64,000 nucleotides of DNA from NCBI GenBank assembly GCA_016712635.1, contig JADJQS010000002.1, positions 620,001-684,000 of the forward strand, read 5' to 3'. The stretch is from Gammaproteobacteria bacterium (GTDB lineage: Bacteria > Pseudomonadota > Gammaproteobacteria > SZUA-140). A model generated the notes under the pieces. The model saw only the letters and a program-made list of their open reading frames with translations, was not told where the DNA came from and made no database searches. Both the position numbers and the translations under genes were made by a program. Shown here in pieces: positions 31,978 through 40,455 of this stretch. How positions within the stretch are numbered: position 1 is the first letter of the stretch; the number at the start of each line of letters is the position of its first letter.

Positions 31978-32838
31978 TCAGTCCGCGGCCTGGTCGATCA
32001 GGGCGAGCGCATCGCCGTACTGGTATTCGAGCTGCTTGAGCACGGCGGGCAGGATACTTTCCGGCAGCGACAGGCGCTGCCAGGCCTCCGCGCTGAGCGG
32101 CGGGACATAGCGTTCACCGCTGCTGCCCATCTCCATGGCATGGGCGATGATGTCGGCGAGGTGGATCAGCGCGGCGGACACGCCGGCCTCGGGGGTGCTC
32201 GCCGCATCGGCGGGGCGATGATGGCGCGCCACCGGCTCGGACAGCGCCGGCGGCAGCTTCCATGCCTCCAGCAGCGCGCCGCTGACATCCGCGTGATTGA
32301 AGCCGAGCAGCTTCTTCTCGAGCGGGTAGAGCAGGCAGTTCTCCGCCTCGCGCTGCGCGAACAGCTGCCGGCATTGGTCCGGTATCTCCGTGTACATGAT
32401 GAGCCGTCCGATGTCGTGCAGCAGTCCGGCCACGAAAAAGTGCTCGACGTTGCTGGCACGCCGGTAGGTGGCCAGGATGCGCGCCGCGACGGCGCAGGCG
32501 AGGCTGTGGCGCCAGAAGGACTCCATGGTCACGAGCTCCTGCGGAACGCCCTTGAACAGGTCGATGACCGAGGTCGCGAGCGCGATATCCCGCAGCTGCT
32601 TGCCGCCGATCACCGTCACCGCGCGGGTGACGGTGTCTATCTTGGACGGGAAGCCGTAGAAGGCGCTGTTCGCCACGCGCAGGAGCCGGACCGCCAGGCC
32701 GGGATCATCGCTGATCACGTTCGCGATATCGCGGTTCGAGCTGCGCGCGTCGTTCACCACATTCTGCAGCCGCAGGAATACGGACGGCAGGGAGGAAACT
32801 GTTTTGGAGCGCGCGACCAGGCTCTGGGGAGTGAGCAC
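31978..32838 (-). CDS. HDOD-domain signalling protein in a kinase operon
   Basis: The 286-residue HDOD protein has VSSLPSVFLRLQNVVNDA, ISDDPGLAVRLLRVANSAFYG, SKIDTVTRAVTVIGGKQLRDI and FVAGLLHDIGRLIMYTE. It is a paralogue of the 27585 protein. The likely start is GTG (32836-32838), 2 bp after the stop of the small upstream gene. It sits directly upstream of the hybrid kinase, an arrangement in which HDOD proteins are thought to connect phosphorelays to second-messenger or motility output. Catalysis is unlikely, as HDOD domains generally lack the complete HD metal site. Confidence 0.87.
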   Translation of the reverse strand: MLTPQSLVARSKTVSSLPSVFLRLQNVVNDARSSNRDIANVISDDPGLAVRLLRVANSAFYGFPSKIDTVTRAVTVIGGKQLRDIALATSVIDLFKGVPQELVTMESFWRHSLACAVAARILATYRRASNVEHFFVAGLLHDIGRLIMYTEIPDQCRQLFAQREAENCLLYPLEKKLLGFNHADVSGALLEAWKLPPALSEPVARHHRPADAASTPEAGVSAALIHLADIIAHAMEMGSSGERYVPPLSAEAWQRLSLPESILPAVLKQLEYQYGDALALIDQAAD

Positions 32839-32840
32839 GG

Positions 32841-33188
32841 CTATCCCTCCCGTTCCGTACCGTCCAGCGCCTGCCGGACCCGGTGGCGGTAGAGCTCGGC
32901 CAGCGCGGGATGGGAGAGGTCGGCGTGGCGGAACAGGTCCCGCAGCCCTTCCTCCACCGCGCGGATCTGCTCCGGGTCGGCGGCGGGCGTGTCGTCCGCC
33001 CCCGCCACGGCCTGCGCATCCTGCGTGATGTTGACCGTCAGGATGCCCCAGGTCTTCAGGATCCTGAGGTTCTTGTCCGTGATCTCGCTGCCGGCCCGCA
33101 TCAGGATGCGCCCGTTCATGTGCACGACGTCCTCCAGCAGGACCATGCCCGGCTCGATCTTTTCCATCCCCAGGTGCGGCATATTCAA
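32841..33188 (-). CDS. Small HDOD-associated protein of unknown function
   Basis: This 115-residue protein contains LGMEKIEPGMVLLEDVVHMNGRIL and GSEITDKNLRILKTWGI, a short beta-rich module seen at the N-terminus of, or just before, HD-GYP and HDOD signalling proteins. The C-terminal half is helical and acidic (EEGLRDLFRHADLSHPALAEL). It probably helps regulate the next gene's product, from which it is separated by 2 bp. I cannot assign a function. It is the first gene of the minus-strand signalling run. Confidence 0.7.
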   Translation of the reverse strand: MNMPHLGMEKIEPGMVLLEDVVHMNGRILMRAGSEITDKNLRILKTWGILTVNITQDAQAVAGADDTPAADPEQIRAVEEGLRDLFRHADLSHPALAELYRHRVRQALDGTEREG

Positions 33189-33545
33189 TGACCCGTCATG
33201 CAGCCTGATCCGTGGACCGGTGAGGTGCGCCCGCTCGCGGACGCATGGCCGCCTCGTGATCTCGCGCCCAGGTGGGAGGCCATCAGCGGGAATCCAGCGT
33301 TGGGTTCATGACCGGCTCTCTCCATATATATGTCGTGGACGGGGACATTTCCGTTCACAAGTTTTTTGTTTTCAATCAGTTGACAGAATATCCCCGTTCC
33401 GGACCGTGGCGGCCCCGCGCTACCGGACCGAAATCCGTCTGTGGACGCACGCCCGGCCACGCGTGGCATTACCCATAGGTATTATCTCGGCATCAGTGGG
33501 GAAATCATGATGCGGGATGGCGCAGTGCCGTCCTCGCGCGGGGAT
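33189..33545. other. Intergenic region upstream of the signalling operon
   Basis: Between the small HDOD-associated gene and the ppk terminator no gene is supported. A plus-strand TTGACA (about 33379) stands alone, and an AT-richer patch (33310-33400) probably holds the minus-strand promoter, but no pair of boxes is convincing. Confidence 0.5.
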
Positions 33546-33576
33546 AAAAAAAGGGGACGGATTTCAATCCGCCCCC
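33546..33576 (-). terminator. Rho-independent terminator of ppk
   Basis: On the minus strand GGGGGCGGATT, GA, AATCCGTCCCC (33576 to 33553, one mismatch) is followed by seven T (33546-33552). It ends 34 bp after the ppk stop. The sequence resembles the GGGGACAG REP-like palindromes elsewhere in the window, with CGG replacing CAG. Confidence 0.85.
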
Positions 33577-33609
33577 TCGGTACTGCCGCCGTGACGCCGA
33601 TTGGCGCGG

Positions 33610-35718
33610 CTACGCCCGCTCCGCCAGCGTCTCCAGCAAGGTCTGCTGGGCCGAGAACGGATGGGCGCGGCCCTTGACGCCGATGCGCTCGTAGCTGCCG
33701 TCGGTGTTCAGGGTCCAGGCCTGCAGATTGTCCTTGAGGTAATACTGCAGATCCTTGTACACCCGCTTGCGCAGTGCGGCATCCTGGATCGGGTAGGCGA
33801 CCTCGACGCGGCGGAACATGTTGCGTTCCATCCAGTCCGCGCTGGAGCAGTAGATCTCGGGCGCGCCGTCGTTCTCGAAATAATAGATGCGCGTGTGCTC
33901 GAGGAAGCGCCCGATAAGGGCGCGTACGCGGATGCGCTCCGAGATCCCGGCCAGCCCGGGGCGCAGGCTGCAGATGCCGCGCACGATCAGGTCGATCTCG
34001 ACGCCGGCCATCGAGGCGGCGTAGAGCGCCTGGATCAGCTGCGGCTCGATCAGCGCATTGACCTTGATGATGATACGCGCGGGCTTGCCCGCCGCGGCGT
34101 TGTCCGCCTCGCGCTGGATCTTCTGCAGCAGGCTCTTGTGCAGCGTGAAGGGCGACTGCAGCAGGCGGTTGAGCTTGCTCACCTTGCCGAGGCTGGTGAG
34201 CTGCTGGAACACGCTGTGCGCGTCCTCGCCCGTCGCCTTGTCACAGGTAAACAGGCCGTAATCGGTGTACAGGCGCGCAGTGCGTGAATGGTAGTTGCCG
34301 GTGCTCAGGTGCACATAGTTGTTGAGCTGGCGGCCCTCGCGCCGCACCACCAGCAGTATCTTGGCGTGCGTCTTGTAGCCGACGATGCCGTACACGACAT
34401 GCGCGCCCGCCTCCTGCAGGCGGTTGGCCAGCTTCACGTTGGCCTCCTCGTCGAAGCGCGCGCGCAGCTCGATCACCACCGTGACCTCCTTGCCGCTGCG
34501 CGCCGCGATGACCAGCGAGTCGACGATGGCCGAGTCGGAGCCGGTGCGGTACAGCGTCTGTTTGATGCTGAGCACGTGCGGGTCGGTCGCCGCCTGGCGC
34601 ACGAACTCGATCACCGGGGCGAAGGATTCGAACGGGTGATGCAGCAGGATGTCGCCCTTGCGTATGGCCTCGAACATGTCGACCCCCGCGACGAGCTGCG
34701 CGGGCCGGCTGGGCGTGAACGAGGGGAACTTGAGCTCCGGCCGGTCGACCGTGTCGACGATGTCTATCAGGCGGTGGAGATTGACCGGACCGTCGGCCTG
34801 GTAGAGGTCGTCGCGCGTCAGCCCGAACTGCTCGAGCAGGAAGTCGACCAGGTCGTCCGGGCAGTTGTCCGCGATCTCCAGGCGCACGGTGTCGCCGTAG
34901 TGGCGCGAGAACAGCTCGCCCTCCACCGCGCGCAGCAGGTCATCGACCTCCTCGTCGTCCACGAACAGGTCGCTGTTGCGCGTGACGCGGAACTGGTAGC
35001 AGCCGGTAACGCTCATGCCGTGGAACAGGTCATCGGCGTAGGCGTGGATGATGGAGGACAGGAACACGAAGTCGTGCGGACCGCCCCCGGTCTCCTCCTG
35101 CGGCAGGCGGATGATGCGCGGCAAGGCGCGCGGCACCTGCACCACGGCCAGGCCGCTGTTGCGCCCGAAGGCGTCCTTGCCGGTCAGCGAGACGATGAAG
35201 TTGAGGCTCTTGTTCAGCATGCGCGGGAACGGGTGCGCGGGATCGAGCCCGAGCGGGCTCAGTATCGGCAGCAGCTCGTCGTGGAAGAATTTGCGCAGCC
35301 AGGCTTCCTGTTTCTCCGTCCAGCCGGCACGGCGGATGGTGCGGATGTTGTTTTCGGCGAGCTTCGGCAGCACGACATCGTTGAGGATCTGGTACTGGCG
35401 CTTGACCAGCATCTTCGCGCGCGCATGGATCGTCTTCAGCACATCGGCCGGCGCCAGGTTGTCCGGCCCGCCCTGCGAGGAACCCACGCCGACCTTCTGC
35501 TTGAATCCGGCCACGCGGATCTCGAAGAACTCGTCGAGGATGATCGAGGCGATGCAGAGGAAACGCAGGCGCTCCAGCAGCGGGATGCTCTCGTCCTCCG
35601 ACTGGAGCAGCACGCGCCAGTTGAATTCGAGGTGGCTGAGTTCGCGGTTGATGTAGAGGTCGGGCTGCTTCAGGTCCACGTCAGCCGGCCTGGGGGATTT
35701 TGATGATTTATCGAGCAT
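33610..35718 (-). CDS. ppk1: Polyphosphate kinase 1
   Basis: The 702-residue PPK1 makes polyphosphate from ATP reversibly at the inner membrane. All four domains are seen: N-terminal YINRELSHLEFNWRVL, the head domain, and two C-terminal phospholipase-D-like domains with the autophosphorylated His region VHLSTGNYHSRTARLYTDYG and IIKVNALIEP. Normal length. The family's conserved start is close to YINRELS (residue 23), so the exact start is open: the ATG at 35716-35718 overlaps a candidate -10 of a PhoB-dependent promoter, and GTG at 35677-35679 is an alternative. It is followed by a strong terminator. Confidence 0.95.
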   Translation of the reverse strand: MLDKSSKSPRPADVDLKQPDLYINRELSHLEFNWRVLLQSEDESIPLLERLRFLCIASIILDEFFEIRVAGFKQKVGVGSSQGGPDNLAPADVLKTIHARAKMLVKRQYQILNDVVLPKLAENNIRTIRRAGWTEKQEAWLRKFFHDELLPILSPLGLDPAHPFPRMLNKSLNFIVSLTGKDAFGRNSGLAVVQVPRALPRIIRLPQEETGGGPHDFVFLSSIIHAYADDLFHGMSVTGCYQFRVTRNSDLFVDDEEVDDLLRAVEGELFSRHYGDTVRLEIADNCPDDLVDFLLEQFGLTRDDLYQADGPVNLHRLIDIVDTVDRPELKFPSFTPSRPAQLVAGVDMFEAIRKGDILLHHPFESFAPVIEFVRQAATDPHVLSIKQTLYRTGSDSAIVDSLVIAARSGKEVTVVIELRARFDEEANVKLANRLQEAGAHVVYGIVGYKTHAKILLVVRREGRQLNNYVHLSTGNYHSRTARLYTDYGLFTCDKATGEDAHSVFQQLTSLGKVSKLNRLLQSPFTLHKSLLQKIQREADNAAAGKPARIIIKVNALIEPQLIQALYAASMAGVEIDLIVRGICSLRPGLAGISERIRVRALIGRFLEHTRIYYFENDGAPEIYCSSADWMERNMFRRVEVAYPIQDAALRKRVYKDLQYYLKDNLQAWTLNTDGSYERIGVKGRAHPFSAQQTLLETLAERA

Positions 35719-35729
35719 ATGGCTGAATT

Positions 35730-35747
35730 GTTACAGGCCCATGACAG
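35730..35747 (-). promoter_or_regulatory. PhoB box of ppk1
   Basis: On the minus strand CTGTCATGGGCCTGTAAC: the first heptad is a perfect CTGTCAT, the second is 6 of 7, at the exact 11-bp pitch. Ten bases after it comes TATGCT, the spacing seen in E. coli phoA, though this -10 overlaps the annotated ppk ATG. This is the best Pho-box match I found. Confidence 0.65.
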
Positions 35748-36190
35748 TCACGCGCGCTACAGGCATTGATTTTCAAAGTATACCATGGCCGATCGCATCG
35801 CCGTTCCGGAGGGATTTCCCGTCTGGTGCTTCATATATCGGACTGACGATCAGCCTCTTGACCGGAAGACCGGCAACAACGGCAACAACGGCAACATTTG
35901 AGCTCGTCATTGGCAGTACCCGCCGCCATTTCCATCATCAATGCACCTGGCCGCGACAACCCGCGTTTTTGCATAACCATCTCTCATCGTTATCAACCGT
36001 ATGATTATGGCGGGACTCATGGCCTTATATACTCACACGCCTCAGGGAAAAGCCAAAAATCCCCGCCCAACACTCTTTGTCATAAACCTGAAATATTCGG
36101 GAAACATAATCCGCCCTGTGTTGATAATGCACCGCGGCGCTCTCGAGGCTACTTAGTGCTTGAGACGCCATGTGAATCGCATGCGTTCGC
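35748..36190. other. Intergenic region between ppk1 and the porin gene
   Basis: No gene is supported. It contains three tandem CGGCAACAA-type units (35871-35897). Composition is visibly richer in AT than the surrounding genes. Confidence 0.5.
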
Positions 36191-36208
36191 CTGTCGTAAA
36201 AATGCGAC
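36191..36208 (+). promoter_or_regulatory. Candidate PhoB box upstream of the porin gene
   Basis: CTGTCGTAAAAATGCGAC matches 14 of 18 positions of the Pho box by my count, with an AAAA spacer, 107 bp before the porin start. The -10 at the expected distance (TAACGC, 36219) is poor. Confidence 0.4.
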
Positions 36209-36315
36209 GCAAAGCTTGTAACGCGGGGCGATTACGGATGTAATACGCACAATCCGTTTCACAAGTGGATTCATAAAACCAAGCAACTATCAGGAAACAA
36301 CAAGGGAGACTGGAG

Positions 36316-37398
36316 ATGAAAAGAAAGAGTATTGCGATCGCTGTGACGGGCATGCTTGCGCTGCCCCTGTGGGTATCGACCGCTTCGGCCCTGGAGATCT
36401 ACGGCAAGCTCCACGGCTCGGTCGATCTTTCCAGCAACGACGAAGAGGCCACCGGCCAGGAAGACAGCACGCTGGCATTCACCAACAACGCCTCGCGCAT
36501 CGGCTTCAAGGGCAAGGAAGAGCTCAGCGAAGACCTGACCGTGACCTACCAGGCCGAGACCGTCATCGACCTCGACTCCGGCGGCTGGGGCGGCGGCCGC
36601 AACACCTACGTCGGCCTGATGGGCGGCTTCGGCGAGGTGCGCGCGGGACTGCACGACAGCCCCTACAAGAGCGCCACCTACGACATGTTCAGCGATACCC
36701 GCGCCGACTACAACGCGATCATCGGCAATGTGCATGGCAGCGTGCTCTTCGATGAGCGTACCCCGAACACCATCCTGTACATCTCGCCCGACATGAGCGG
36801 CTTCCAGTTCCAGGGTGCGTACATCCTGGGTAACGCCGCCGCCGACGATGACCTGCCGGACGCCGAGGAGCCCGACAACACCGGCATCAGCCTCGCCGGC
36901 ATGTACAACCAGGGTCCGCTGTCGCTGAGCGTCGCGATGGAGACCTTCGGCATCCAGGCAGAGACCGGCGAGCCGACCGACGATGCGCAGGCGGTCAAGC
37001 TGGGCGCGGGTTGGGATCTCGGCCAGGGCACCAAGCTCAGCTTCATCTTCGAGTCGGCCGAGTCTGGCGTCACCGACGAAAGCCGCGACGCCTTCTACAT
37101 CGGCGCGATGCACAAGATGAGCGACAACACGACGCTGAAGGCGGCCGTCGGACAGGCCGATGGTCTCGACAGCGACAGTGACTTTAATGAAGATACCGGT
37201 GCGACGTACCTGGCGCTGGGCATCTCGCAGAAGATGTCGAAGGACACCGAGCTCTACGCGCTGTTCGCCAGCGTCAGCAACGATGACGAGGGTGAGTACA
37301 GGCTGGACGGCGTCGGCTTCCCCGGCACTGCCACGGGCCCGACGATCTCCTCGTTCAGCTTCGGTATCGTCAAGAACTTCAGCGGCAAGTTCATGTAA
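36316..37398 (+). CDS. General porin (Gram-negative porin, 16-strand type)
   Basis: The 360-residue outer membrane protein has a signal peptide (AVTGMLALPLWVSTASA-L), LEIYGKLHGSVDLSS as first strand, NNASRIGFKGKEELSEDLTVTYQAET and a terminal strand ending FGIVKNFSGKFM. The pattern is the trimeric porin_4/OmpC-like family common in beta- and gammaproteobacteria. RBS GGAG lies close to the ATG. An acidic extracellular loop (EDSTLAF; DDDLPDAEEPDN) suggests cation preference, though loop charge alone is weak evidence. If the Pho-box-like site upstream is real it may be a phosphate-starvation porin, despite the acidic loop. A rho-independent terminator follows. Confidence 0.9.
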   Translation: MKRKSIAIAVTGMLALPLWVSTASALEIYGKLHGSVDLSSNDEEATGQEDSTLAFTNNASRIGFKGKEELSEDLTVTYQAETVIDLDSGGWGGGRNTYVGLMGGFGEVRAGLHDSPYKSATYDMFSDTRADYNAIIGNVHGSVLFDERTPNTILYISPDMSGFQFQGAYILGNAAADDDLPDAEEPDNTGISLAGMYNQGPLSLSVAMETFGIQAETGEPTDDAQAVKLGAGWDLGQGTKLSFIFESAESGVTDESRDAFYIGAMHKMSDNTTLKAAVGQADGLDSDSDFNEDTGATYLALGISQKMSKDTELYALFASVSNDDEGEYRLDGVGFPGTATGPTISSFSFGIVKNFSGKFM

Positions 37399-37426
37399 TC
37401 CGAACTTTCCCCTGGTTCTATCCCGC

Positions 37427-37452
37427 GGGGCGCCTCAGGGCGCCCCTTTTTT
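37427..37452 (+). terminator. Rho-independent terminator of the porin gene
   Basis: GGGGCGCC (37427-37434), TCAG, GGCGCCCC (37439-37446), then six T. It lies 28 bp after the stop codon. Textbook form. Confidence 0.92.
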
Positions 37453-37757
37453 AATCCCTGGTATTCGAACGATCGGAGAGATATCGCGTGATGCATGACA
37501 CCGCCTCCGGGTGCATGTCGAAAACGGCGCAATAAGCCGCACTAATGAGCCTGTATTTCTCAAGCAGCAGAACCTTGCCGCCCTTCTGTCTATGCAGAAC
37601 GATCCATGACATCCGGCCTTTCGATCATGCGCCGACGCAAGCGTCGTGGATCCGCCCGCGGACAATGAGGCGCAGGGTTCGCGCGGCGGCGGCGGGCTGG
37701 ACGCGCTGTGCTGTCTCGCCCTGCTGCCCTGGGCGCTCGGCCGCCGCGCGCGGAAGC
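37453..37757. other. Intergenic region after the porin terminator
   Basis: About 305 bp with nothing supported: no gene, repeat or clear hairpin beyond the porin terminator. It separates the convergent porin and slipin genes. Confidence 0.5.
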
Positions 37758-38603
37758 CTATCTGCCCAGCGTGCTCATGATGCCGCGGACGGCGGCGGGG
37801 AGATCCGCCGGCAGGACGACGATCTTGGAGTTCGGCGAGAGGGACAGATGCCTGACCGCCTCGATGTATTTTTCACCCAGCAGGTAGACGGCCGGCAGTT
37901 CCTGGTCGCGTATCGCCTGGCTCACCTTGTCGATCGCCGTCTGGCTCGCCTCGGCCAGCACCACCTGCGCCTGCGCATCGCGCCGCGAGGCCTCGAGCCT
38001 GCCCTCGGCCTGCAGGATCGCGGCCGTCTTGTCGCCCTCCGCGCGCGTCACCGTCGCGCGCCGCTGGCGCTCGGCGGCGGCCTGCTCCTCCATCGCCTTC
38101 TGCATGGTCTGCGACGGATTGATGTCCTGGATCTCCACCGTCTTCAGCGTGATGCCCCAGTCGGCGATGTCGTCCGAGATGCCGGTCTTGAGCCGGGCCT
38201 TGATCAGATCGCGCGAGGACAGCGCGTCGTCGAGGTCCATCTCGCCGATGATCGCGCGCAGCGAGGTCTGCACCAGGGTGCGGATGGCGAGCGCGTAGTC
38301 CTCCACGCCGTACACCGCCTTCTCGGGTGCGATGATGTTGATGTAGGCGACCGCGTTGGCGATGATCACGGCATTGTCCCGGGTGATAACCTCCTGCGAG
38401 GGAATATCGAGCACGATGTCCTTGGTCGTGACCTTGTACGCCACGCTGTCGATGTAGGGGACGATGACGTTGAGGCCCGGGCCGAGCGTGGTGTGGTATT
38501 TGCCCAGCCGCTGCACCACGTGCTTGAAGCCCTGCGGCACGATGCGCACGCCGAGCCCGATGGTGATGATCACCAGTACGACGAAGACCGCTACGACTAT
38601 CAT
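37758..38603 (-). CDS. SPFH/stomatin-like membrane protease-associated protein (slipin/QmcA)
   Basis: The 281-residue protein has one N-terminal membrane anchor (residues 2-20) and a PHB/SPFH domain (VPQGFKHVVQRLGKYHTTLGPGLNVIVP; LRAIIGEMDLDDALSSRDLI), then a long coiled coil (AMEEQAAAERQRRATVTRAEGDK) typical of stomatin, slipin and QmcA. It forms membrane oligomers that scaffold proteins in microdomains. The NfeD-family gene lies directly upstream in the same transcript, the conserved partner in slipin/NfeD operons. No protease domain is present. Confidence 0.92.
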   Translation of the reverse strand: MIVVAVFVVLVIITIGLGVRIVPQGFKHVVQRLGKYHTTLGPGLNVIVPYIDSVAYKVTTKDIVLDIPSQEVITRDNAVIIANAVAYINIIAPEKAVYGVEDYALAIRTLVQTSLRAIIGEMDLDDALSSRDLIKARLKTGISDDIADWGITLKTVEIQDINPSQTMQKAMEEQAAAERQRRATVTRAEGDKTAAILQAEGRLEASRRDAQAQVVLAEASQTAIDKVSQAIRDQELPAVYLLGEKYIEAVRHLSLSPNSKIVVLPADLPAAVRGIMSTLGR

Positions 38604-38643
38604 GGATGTTTACCCCCTGTCGGCAGATTGATCCGTACGGCGC

Positions 38644-39096
38644 TCACCGCTTCTCGACGATGAGGGTATTCCCGGAGATGTCCTTGACGAAGACGCGGTC
38701 GCCGGGCTCGACGCCCTGCTCGCACAGGAACGGCCATTCCTCCGCGCCCAGCAGCGGCGTCGAGAAACGCACCACGCCGCGTGTCCTGCCGGCCGGCACG
38801 CGGATGACCTGGCCGCTTTCCCCGACGATCGCCTCGCGCGGGATGCCGGCCTTGGTCCGGTCGGTCATCAGCGGCTTGATATAGCGGAACCAGAGGAAGG
38901 CGAACAGCGAGGACGACAGCGCCCACAGGAGCAATTGCGCGCCGGGGCCGAGCGCGGGGTGGAACCACAGCACGGCGGCCACTACCATGGCGCCGAGGCC
39001 GAACCAGAAGATGAAGAAGCTCGCGAGGAAGATCTCGGCGATCATCAGCAGCATGCCGAGGACCAGCCAGTGCCAGTCGTGGATCCCGTAGTCCAT
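38644..39096 (-). CDS. NfeD-family short membrane protein
   Basis: The 150-residue protein has about three membrane helices (LVLGMLLMIAEIFLASFFIFWFG; VAAVLWF; LLLWALSSSLFAFLWF) and a C-terminal OB-fold domain (GESGQVIRVPAGRTRGVVRF; GDRVFVKDISGNTLIVEKR). This is the short YbbK/NfeD1b form lacking the ClpP-like protease. It works with the slipin encoded 40 bp downstream. ATG 39094-39096 follows GGAGAGGGG; the frame is open far upstream, opposite the RND genes, without coding meaning. Confidence 0.9.
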   Translation of the reverse strand: MDYGIHDWHWLVLGMLLMIAEIFLASFFIFWFGLGAMVVAAVLWFHPALGPGAQLLLWALSSSLFAFLWFRYIKPLMTDRTKAGIPREAIVGESGQVIRVPAGRTRGVVRFSTPLLGAEEWPFLCEQGVEPGDRVFVKDISGNTLIVEKR

Positions 39097-39372
39097 CCGC
39101 CGCCCCTCTCCGTTGAAAACGCCGTGCCGCCACTGCCACGCCTGTGCACCGCATAAAATACCGTAAACGGCCACCGGCCGACAGTGTCCCCGTCCGCGCC
39201 GCTGAATCCCGCGGCGATACGCCCGCGGCCGGGTCCCAGGCCGCCTGAACTCGAACGGCGCGCCGCCTGTCATACAATGGAGCCGCCGCGCCCATCGACA
39301 CGCGCGGTGTTTTTTTGTTACGGTAGAAGATTGTATCCGGTCTATTTCACCACTCCCGACAAGGAGATAGTC

Positions 39373-40455
39373 GTGCCCGCCGCATCCCGCGCCCGCCTTT
39401 CCCGCCGTGCAGCCCCGCTCCTCGCCCTGCTGCTTTCCCTCGCGGCGGCGGGTCACGCGATCGCGGCCACCCAGGTGATCGTCGCCCCGGCCCGGGTCGA
39501 ACGCCTCGACGACCGCATCGAGGCGCTGGGCACGCTCAGGTCCAGCGAGTCGGTGCAGATCTCGTCCTCGATCACCGAGACCGTGAGTGCGGTCTACTTC
39601 GACGACGGCGACCGCGTCCCCGCGGGCAAGCCGCTGGTGGAGATGACCAGCGACGAGGAGCACGCGCAGCTCGAAGAGGCGCGCGCGACCGTCGACGAGG
39701 CGCGCCGCCAGTACGAGCGCGTACAGTCGCTGCAGGAACAGGGCACCGCGGCCGCCTCGCTGCTCGATGAGCGCCAGCGCGACCTGGAGACCGCGCGGGC
39801 GCGCCTCGGCGCGATCGAATCGCGCCTCAAGGACCGTATCATCAAGGCGCCGTTCGCCGGCGTGATCGGCCTGCGCAACGTGAGCGTGGGGGCGCTGGTG
39901 GAACCCGGCGACCTGATCGCCACCCTGGATGACGACAACCGGATGAAGCTGGAGTTTTCCGTGCCGAGCCTCTACCTCGGCAGCCTCGCGACCGGTCTGC
40001 CGGTGGTCGCCGTCACGGCGGCCTTCGGCGCGCGCGAGTTCCACGGCGCGGTCACCGCCGTGGACAGCCGCGTCGATCCGGTCACGCGCTCCGTGCTGGT
40101 ACGCGCCATCCTGCCCAACCCCGACCGCAGCCTCAGGCCCGGCCTGCTGATGCAGGTGCACCTGCTGCGCAACGTCAGGGACGGCATCGTGATCCCGGAA
40201 GAGGCACTGATGCCGCTCGGCGACAGGCAGTTCGTGCTGGTGGTGAACGAGGCGGACAACAACACGGTGGAACGCCGCGAGGTGCGCCTGGGCGCGCGCC
40301 GGCCGGGCCAGGCCGAGATCCTGGAGGGGCTGCGGGCGGGCGAGAAGGTGATCACCCACGGCACCACGCGGGTGAAGCCGGGTGACCAGGTCGCCGTCGC
40401 GGCGGTGGACGACGGCACGGTGCCGCTGCGCGAACTGCTGGAGAAGATGCCGTAA
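39373..40455 (+). CDS. RND efflux membrane fusion protein
   Basis: The 360-residue periplasmic adaptor has a signal peptide (LLALLLSLAAAGHAIA-A), lipoyl halves (VSAVYFDDGDRVPAGKPLVEM; IIKAPFAGVIGLRNVSVGALVEPGDLI) around a short coiled-coil hairpin, then beta-barrel and membrane-proximal domains. It bridges the inner membrane RND pump to an outer membrane channel. The start is GTG 39373, placed 6 bases after AAGGAG. Its TAA overlaps the pump's ATG by one base (TAATG), so translation is coupled. No outer membrane factor is in the operon. Confidence 0.92.
   Translation: MPAASRARLSRRAAPLLALLLSLAAAGHAIAATQVIVAPARVERLDDRIEALGTLRSSESVQISSSITETVSAVYFDDGDRVPAGKPLVEMTSDEEHAQLEEARATVDEARRQYERVQSLQEQGTAAASLLDERQRDLETARARLGAIESRLKDRIIKAPFAGVIGLRNVSVGALVEPGDLIATLDDDNRMKLEFSVPSLYLGSLATGLPVVAVTAAFGAREFHGAVTAVDSRVDPVTRSVLVRAILPNPDRSLRPGLLMQVHLLRNVRDGIVIPEEALMPLGDRQFVLVVNEADNNTVERREVRLGARRPGQAEILEGLRAGEKVITHGTTRVKPGDQVAVAAVDDGTVPLRELLEKMP

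Noticed and set aside
35871..35897. The three CGGCAACAA units as a protein-binding iteron or origin
   Set aside because: Only three copies, no replication gene nearby, and not near a gene start in a meaningful way.
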